Below, piece by piece: positions 58,069 to 64,000 of a stretch of 64,000 nt of DNA (position 1 is its first letter; the number at the start of each line of letters is the position of its first letter). Where the stretch lies: positions 62,001 to 126,000 of the forward strand of contig JALRME010000019.1 of NCBI GenBank assembly GCA_026120035.1. Reading direction: 5' to 3'. Below the pieces are notes generated by a model. It had not been told where the DNA came from, did not search any database, and worked only from the letters and a program-made list of their open reading frames with translations. Source of the DNA: Coleophoma eucalyptorum. Lineage: Eukaryota; Ascomycota; Leotiomycetes; Helotiales; Dermateaceae. The translations under genes and the position numbers were made by a program.

Positions 58069-58865
58069 ATGGCCATCATCGAAGAGATTAATATCATGAA
58101 TGACGATAATGGCATCCCACTGTTCGCCTTTCAGGATCTGGACTACATACCATTTGGCTATGGGAGCACCACAGCGCCATATATTGAGACCGGCGCAGGC
58201 ACAATGCGCGCAGCAGCAGCCCTCATGCGCCTCGGTATCAGTGAAGATATGGATGCAGGGTTGACATCTCAAGATGAAGCAACAGAGCCAACAGTCGTTT
58301 GCGATCTTGGCTCTGGTGATGGCGAGTTCCGTACGGACAGATCAATTCCTTACGTTCCTCCTCCTTGACAGGCGAATCCTCATGTGTACTAGCGTCCCTT
58401 CTGTATAGCGACTCAACTTCAGCTGAGCCGTTCCTGTATTGATGTAGTTTTTAAAACAGAGACTAATTGTGAACTTATCAAGTCATCGGCTTGCTGGGTC
58501 ACATCGATTCCCATACTCACGGCGCCCCCGCAGCACGCGGCATTGGTATTGACTACAATGCAGAGCTTATCAACAGTGCGACTACAAGATCGATCTCGGA
58601 AGGTATCAACGCTACCTGGATCCTCTACGACTTCAATAATGATGAAGATGACCTCGCCAGTCAACTTATGAACACCCACCACGTCACTCACGTTTTCGTC
58701 TACCTAGTGCCTAAGCAGCTGATGATGCAAACGGTACGGCGGCTCCTTACGCGGTTATGTGCGAGTGGTATAATACTGTGTTGCTATAAGTTCTTTCCAA
58801 AATATCTCACGCCGGCGAGGCGTGATTCTCTGATGGAATTAATAGTGTATGACAAGACAAGTTGA
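58069..58865 (+). CDS. Class I SAM-dependent methyltransferase (ATPSCKMT/FAM173-like)
   Basis: Two exons, 58069-58330 and 58483-58865, joined by a 152-nt intron, give 214 residues. Motif I is CDLGSGDGEF, completed across the junction to LIGLLGHI. The acidic SAM ribose loop is GIGIDYNAELI and motif II is WILYDFNND. Then comes HVTHVFVYLVPKQLM, in which the V-F-V/L-Y-L-V/L-P block is the signature of the FAM173/ATPSCKMT protein-lysine methyltransferases. The C-terminal half matches a widespread fungal family of small uncharacterised methyltransferases. The N-terminal segment DYIPFGYGSTTAPY lies where those enzymes bind their target. A protein-lysine target is an inference from the family only. 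Confidence 0.8.
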
Positions 58866-60868
58866 GAAGAATGGGGGAACTTAGAGACTCAAAACAAACA
58901 AAGTAATAATTATTTTACCCTCCTCAGTTGGAAGCCAGCCTGCCATTCCGTCTGTCTGAACGGTGCCTCTTGCAGTTTGCGAATGAAGGTATTATACTAA
59001 TCCCATAGAGAAAACCTTTCTGACTCACTCTCATCGAGTCTGGCTTGTAGGGTACGGGAATTCTCTTCTAAATAGTTACTGACTTGGCTCATTTGGCTGA
59101 TACGACGCTGGAGCTCTCCTTTGCTCGCCCCCCATCCACGCTCATCACTTGAAATTGGATCTTGAGCCCGTTTCTCTGACTCAACAGTATCATTCTGGGA
59201 TATCAGAATATATTCGTTCGTTTCATTCAATCTTTGATATCTTTCAGGTTGATGGTCCCCGTTGTGCTACCTCTTATGGCCTTCCTCTTTGTAATTTTTA
59301 TATTCGTCTTTCGACGAGAAAATTGTCAAGACTTTGAATGCGTTTGGTGACTTCCGAAAAGTCTGTTGGGTTTTACCAAATGTGGACCTTCATGGTCATT
59401 AGATCTCCTCATTGCCCCATGAGGAAGCAATGTAAATTGGTCCCTTGAAATACTTTGAGTTGTATCACTTTGTTCATCATAGTTGATATGCATGGTTTGT
59501 ATTTGCCGCAGAATGAAAGATATAGCCAAGAGTATCTGAGAAAATCAAGTATCTAAACATGAACTAAGTGAACTTTCCCCGCACTATGGATTTTGAGTTG
59601 ATTAGAGAAAGGCTCTGACAGTGCTCCTGTGCCCCTGCATTCCTAGAAATAATAAACTACAATACGAGCGCAGAAAGATTGGCCTCCAGGCTCTTCATCA
59701 GCAGAAAAGATGTTTCGGAGGTTTCAAAAAGCCGCCGTTACCAATATCTATAGCAGGATGGTCAGGAAAGACTGCAAGGCTCAGACAAATGTCAAACCAC
59801 CTCCCGAGGTCAATGTTCCGCGACTTTCTCAACCAACTCTCATTCTTTCCTATGCAAAATTTCCCCAGACTCACAGCCTTCAAAATTAGATACCATCACA
59901 GAACTTATCATGTCACTGTCCAATATATAATCAACTTGATATCTTAGCTGAAAAGGTGCATATGCTTGAAGTGAAATTACATGTAACACCATGATCAACT
60001 ACATACTTTCCTGCTCTTTTCGCGTTGCTACATTGCTATTACATACCGAAGAAGTTATTATATCTTCCCGCAAGTATGGGTATGGAGCGCGCTACGTGAC
60101 GCAGAGAGCTTTCACAAAACTCTGGACTTGCTGCGGCCATAATGTTGGATCAACCTAGCAGATAAGTTTAGAGCCAGCGTCGGTGTATCAGATTTAAATG
60201 TGGATGCCAAACTATTGGCGGGATAATTCCAGGGGGCCTGGAATTAATACTTGTCTCATAGCCAGGAAAAATATCAGAGCCGATGTTGCTTTTTGAGAAC
60301 TGGAAGACAACAGCTTTTAAGAGCCCCCCTATCAAATATAAAGACCAAGATTATTTAAATCAGGGTCTTCGGTTGAGTGGAAATGGTTAATAATTCGCTT
60401 TCCAAGCAGAGAATTGTTAGACCCTAAATCTCACGTCACTATAGGCGAAATTCACTCAGCAACTCATCAGGCCTTTTCATGAACGAGTAAATTGGAGAAT
60501 ATATTGTGTTTCCCATAGCTATATTAGATTTATTTCATTAATCATTTGCTGATATTTGCGCCAACAATGCAAAGATTCGCCACAGCTTCGATTGAAAAAT
60601 ATCCCAGAGCCCCACACTACACAAGAATCTTGTATCTTTTTCAAGCATCAGATCCCCAAATTGCCGTTCCTGGCAATTTGGTATTTCGTTTGATTGCTTT
60701 TTCAACTTTGTCTGTTTCAACAGCACTAGAATAGGAGGAGCAGTTCAACTCTTATGCCGTGAAGGATATCGAAGACATAACCTTCCTTCAAGGTGTCATT
60801 ATGACGCCATTGCCAATGGATGCTTCAACATATGACTCATTTTATCAACCTATTGAGGGTCAGTTAGT
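58866..60868. other. 2-kb stretch without a supported gene
   Basis: Two short frames on the minus strand, 59230-58997 (77 residues, with a coiled-coil-like QRRISQMSQVSNYLEEN segment) and 59529-59326 (67 residues), could be exons of one unrecognised gene or a decayed one. They do not join cleanly. A plus-strand frame at 59621-59947 (108 residues) is also unrecognised. I call none of them. Confidence 0.4.
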
Positions 60869-61840
60869 CTAAATTAAAAGGCTTGCAGACTTATTACATA
60901 CCTTTGTCTTTAGATATCGTTCCACCTCAATGCTCTTGATCCCCCCTTCGCCTTTCCATGCTATCGGTACCATTGCAACTCTTTCCTTGACAACAATTTC
61001 ATTATTTGGGCCTTCAATAGCCCTAACCTTTTCTGGGTTGTTTGTCAACAGTCGTATGTCTTTCTGTCCAAGGTCAAGAAGCATTGCAGTGGCGACATCG
61101 TAGTTCCTTGCATCAGCAGGATGATTCAATAGAAGATTTGCCTCTACCGTATCAGAGCCCAAATCTTGCAAATTGTATGCCTTTAATTTCTCAGCAAGAC
61201 CGATACCTCTGCCCTCTTGTCGAAGGTATATGATGATACCACCCTTCGGGTTTTTGCTCATCAGGTTTGCAGACTCGTCCAACTGTTCACCACAGTCACA
61301 TCTTGCGCTCCATGCTGTCTCGCCGGTGTAGCATTCGGAGTGAATACGAACAAGCGGTGCGTCTTCTCCGTCATAATAGAGAGGTTGTTCACCATCTGCT
61401 AACAGAGTATCTTCTATCATGTCGCTCGAGTCCCTTCCAGGATATAAGGTCCCCTTATACGCTCCTCGTATCAGTCTATCCATTTCTGATTCGCTAGGCT
61501 TTTGCGAGTCCAAAGATCTGCTCCTGATGTGATTCCCAAAAACGATAGCTAAATGCTCCTTCTTATCCATCGAATTCTCGTAGAGGTGCAAAAACATTTC
61601 GCCTCCAGATATTGTCGGTATCCTTGCTCTCACAACACAAGAGACCTTTGGAAGAGATGAGACTTGTTTGATATCCTTGGCTCGAGGCGGGATATTGCTC
61701 GACACATTGATTAATACGCGTGGATCAGCGACGGAAGCATGATGACGAATGCCGCTTTTGTAGTTGTAAACATTCCGAGTGAGTTGACTCCGAGCGAGCT
61801 GGCATCGATATAACATAGATAGAGGCCGTAAGTGCGCCAT
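60869..61840 (-). CDS. RIB1: GTP cyclohydrolase II (RibA/Rib1), with presequence-like N-terminus
   Basis: A single exon encodes 323 residues. The zinc ligands C170, C181 and C183 ([21 protein letters not shown] region, spacing C-x10-C-x-C) match E. coli Rib[20 protein letters not shown] and LLTNNPEKV are the catalytic and GTP-binding blocks. [14 protein letters not shown] and a C-terminus [14 protein letters not shown] complete the family. It opens the imidazole ring of GTP, releasing formate and pyrophosphate, the first step of riboflavin synthesis. The first 37 or so residues are Arg/His/Ser-rich with almost no acids ([20 protein letters not shown]), like a mitochondrial presequence, whereas canonical fungal Rib1 is usually longer and cytosolic. 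It lies 949 bp downstream of PsuG on the same strand. Paralog or sole copy cannot be decided here. Confidence 0.88.
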   Translation of the reverse strand: MAHLRPLSMLYRCQLARSQLTRNVYNYKSGIRHHASVADPRVLINVSSNIPPRAKDIKQVSSLPKVSCVVRARIPTISGGEMFLHLYENSMDKKEHLAIVFGNHIRSRSLDSQKPSESEMDRLIRGAYKGTLYPGRDSSDMIEDTLLADGEQPLYYDGEDAPLVRIHSECYTGETAWSARCDCGEQLDESANLMSKNPKGGIIIYLRQEGRGIGLAEKLKAYNLQDLGSDTVEANLLLNHPADARNYDVATAMLLDLGQKDIRLLTNNPEKVRAIEGPNNEIVVKERVAMVPIAWKGEGGIKSIEVERYLKTKVCNKSASLLI

Positions 61841-62789
61841 TTTCTGATATGAGGTGACTGTGGAGCCTTCTTGCGTTGTGTGTGTCTGTGTTTTGAGTAG
61901 CGGAAAATGTCACAACTGCTGTGTAAAGAAAAAGTCGATGAAACCCAAGATCTATATACTTCTCAAGGTCTTCTTAGAGGACAATGTTCAACTTCGGAGA
62001 ATCCCATCTCTAGGAAAACGACAACATCAAGTGCCCGCGTTGAGCGAATACTATTGATTCTAGAATAATCTAACGAGACCAGTGGCGGCGGGGCGGTCCT
62101 AAAGGACATGATACTCAAAGTTTATATCAAAGAGAACGACGTAGCTAGCTTCACAGGTCATTCCGAGCCTAAGTCCCATGCTTGATGTGTCAAAGCAAAA
62201 CTCTATCTCGTGTACTTTGCACCACATATCTCGACCATAATCATGGTTAGCTTGCCTTCCGGTTTCGCCCTGATCAAATTATCCGATTCCAGATAAAATA
62301 CCCAACGTTCAACTTGTGTTTGGTTCAGGCAATGGTATATCCCGTTGAGACCATTCATTCTCGGCTAAGTTGTTGTGCTCACCGAAAACCTAGACCGAAA
62401 ACCTAGAACTCTAGCTCTCTTCCGTTTGCAGCTTCTGTATATATGTGTTCACCGAAAACAGCGGATATTGACTTGGTGGTAATGATCACGCAGTACCTGG
62501 TCTGATTGTCTAGCTTTACGCAGCCATATAATCGCAACATCTGGATAGACTTTATTTTGTAGAACATGGATAGATCATCTGTGCCGAGAACGCCAAGATC
62601 CGTTTGCAGAGCTCGTTATCGTATGTGACAAGATAAGTTAACTCAACTTAGGAAACTTTATACGCGTACATTTCCATACGTCCAATTAGGATCGAAAATT
62701 AGACTAGATTCATCTTCCCTTTGAATATATTATGTAAAGACTTATAGGTATTGCCTAGAATCTCAACCTGCCGATTCCATGTAGTGAAC
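61841..62789. other. Intergenic between PsuG and GTP cyclohydrolase II
   Basis: Promoter of the cyclohydrolase. A short direct repeat (ACCGAAAACCTAGA twice, 62382-62408) is visible. I find no PfkB-kinase-like frame here. Confidence 0.5.
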
Positions 62790-64000
62790 CTAACGGCTGT
62801 TGGCGAGACGTGAGAGCTCAACAGAGACTTTTCCTGCCATTGTGACATTCAGCCTCATCAATTCCCTATTTGCAAGAATGACTTTTCCTCCTGTTCGTTC
62901 TTTTATTCTGGCAAGGATGAAAGGGGTGTTTGAAGCACCATGGTAGCCTTTCTCAGTAGCTTCTTGAATAGCAGTGTCGATTACATCCTCAAGTTCGGAC
63001 TGGGGTATTGAGTGCATAGTGGGTATGGGATTGGCGAAAAATATCCCCGATGACAGATCCAGTTGCCTTTGTGCATCTATGTTTTTTTATTAGCTGATCA
63101 GGAAGTCACAATATTCCCACAAAGACTCACAAATGATCGCTGCTGCCTCCTTCTCATCGTGGATAATTGTTGGACTTCTAATCCCACTATGACGGCAATA
63201 GAAAGATGGAATGTCGACGTCGTTATCAGGACGCCCTTCTGCAAACGTGCTCACACAGACACCTTGGGTTTCTAAATATTCCAAGGTTCTGGGCAAGTCT
63301 AGAAAAGTTTTGCATCCACTACTAATAACTGTGACATTCGTTCTACCAAGCTCTGTCAGATCTGCGGAGATATCCATGCTGTCTTGTCCACCACGATGAA
63401 CTCCACCGAGACCACCTGTACCCAAAATCTCGATACCAGCCATTTGTGCTAGTACCATGGTGCCAGATATGGTTGTGCCACCTTGAAGACGTTTACCGGA
63501 GAGACCCTGTTACCAAATATCAGCACGTAAGATTTCAAGGCCCTGATTAGACTAAGGATAGGAATGAGGTTCGTTTGTCCGAGACTCTCTTTGCCGATCA
63601 AGACCCATCTTAACAACTTACCAAGCCAATAATGTATGGGAGGTCCCGTCTGGAAACTTTCATCACTTCCGGCTTGCCTGATGAGGATGCAAGTCGCCGC
63701 AACTCCTCGGTGCTCAATCCAACTCGCGCAACACCGTCAAGTACTGCGATTGTAGCAGGAACAGCACCATTCTCTCGAAGGATATCTTCTAAAAGAATAG
63801 CCAAATCTCCGTTTGGTTCCGGTGGATAACCATGCGTATATATTGTTGATTCAAGTGCCACGACTGGCTTTCCCGTCTCAACGGCATCTTCGACTTCCTT
63901 GGACACTTTCAACACCCTCGAGTCAAATTTTTTACGTATTTTTTGTGTGCTGTGTAGCCGGTATCCGGTAGGCAAAGTAATTTTATGGCCCGCTGTTGAT
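62790..64000 (-). CDS. Pseudouridine-5'-phosphate glycosidase (PsuG/IndA family), 5'-partial
   Basis: Three exons on the minus strand, 64000(5' open)-63623, 63506-63131 and 63076-62790. The frame is open to the window edge, with no ATG in view, so the start lies beyond 64000. Family blocks run in order: VVALESTIYTHGYP with the conserved Glu, VLDGVARVGLS, KVSRRDL, GGTTISGTM, GTGGLGGVHRG with the Mn-site Asp in SMDISADL, SGCKTFLDLPRTLEYL, and SGIFFANPIP. The reaction splits pseudouridine 5'-phosphate into uracil and ribose 5-phosphate. It stops shortly after the glycosidase domain at LANSR, whereas many fungal homologues continue into a PfkB-type sugar kinase. The kinase must be elsewhere, lost, or not needed. 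The visible N-terminus (GYRLHSTQKIRKKFDSR) is basic and could end a mitochondrial presequence. Confidence 0.88.

Noticed and set aside
1..64000. CRISPR arrays, bacterial operons, ribosome binding sites, tRNA or rRNA genes
   Set aside because: The DNA is fungal nuclear with spliced genes; I saw no spaced repeat array and no cloverleaf or rRNA segment I could support by eye.

Overview
The window reads as Pezizomycotina (filamentous ascomycete) nuclear DNA. Genes carry short introns (mostly 46-75 nt, GT-AG, with CTAAC/CTGAC-like branch sites), sit on both strands without operons, and belong to fungal families: Zn2Cys6 regulators, DHA1 and Dal5-type MFS transporters, fungal O-methyltransferases, NmrA-like reductases, DUF2985 and CFEM-like wall proteins. 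TpA-rich, gene-free tracts (about 5.54-6.30 kb and 8.54-8.70 kb) look like sequence worn down by repeat-induced point mutation. The style suggests Leotiomycetes, but that is inference. Exon coordinates come from joining reading frames at consensus splice sites and keeping conserved motifs in phase; no transcript data were available.

Layout. 0-10 kb: a decayed MFS/monocarboxylate-transporter relic, a secreted S10 serine carboxypeptidase converging on an NADP-dependent alcohol dehydrogenase, a secreted NlpC/P60-like gene with an in-frame TGA, an AT-rich zone and an O-methyltransferase relic. 10-17 kb: phosphatidylinositol synthase (housekeeping), then a Zn2Cys6 regulator divergent from a DHA1 MFS transporter, with a decayed nucleoside hydrolase behind the transporter. 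17.8-21.2 kb: an O-methyltransferase whose catalytic His is Leu, and a secreted single-exon protein. 22.2-35 kb: a Zn2Cys6 regulator divergent from a Dal5-type permease, followed by a TauD/TfdA dioxygenase, an NmrA-like reductase, a second Zn2Cys6 regulator and an SDR. This resembles a small catabolic or tailoring cluster with no PKS, NRPS or terpene backbone enzyme in view. 35.4-39.7 kb: a regulator-like gene without a zinc cluster and with a probable frame break, then another DHA1 transporter.

39.7-44.2 kb is a 4.5-kb stretch with no gene I can support. 44.2-48 kb: a Gly/Trp-rich CFEM-like, probably GPI-anchored wall protein and a DUF2985 membrane protein. 48.9-54.2 kb: three unrelated alpha/beta hydrolases (HSL/arylacetamide-deacetylase type, dienelactone-hydrolase-like, small MES-like esterase). 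54.5-57 kb: a multi-pass membrane protein of unknown function. 58-58.9 kb: a class I methyltransferase. 60.9-64 kb: GTP cyclohydrolase II with a presequence-like N-terminus, and a pseudouridine-5'-phosphate glycosidase without the PfkB kinase domain it is commonly fused to in fungi; its 5' end runs off the window.

Housekeeping-type genes (PI synthase, DUF2985, GTP cyclohydrolase II) are interspersed with accessory, partly decaying regulator/transporter/tailoring genes. The points most worth following up are the GTP cyclohydrolase II / PsuG pair, the catalytic-His-less O-methyltransferase, a 17-bp tandem repeat that multiplies a splice acceptor in a regulator, and the backbone-less 22-35 kb gene group.
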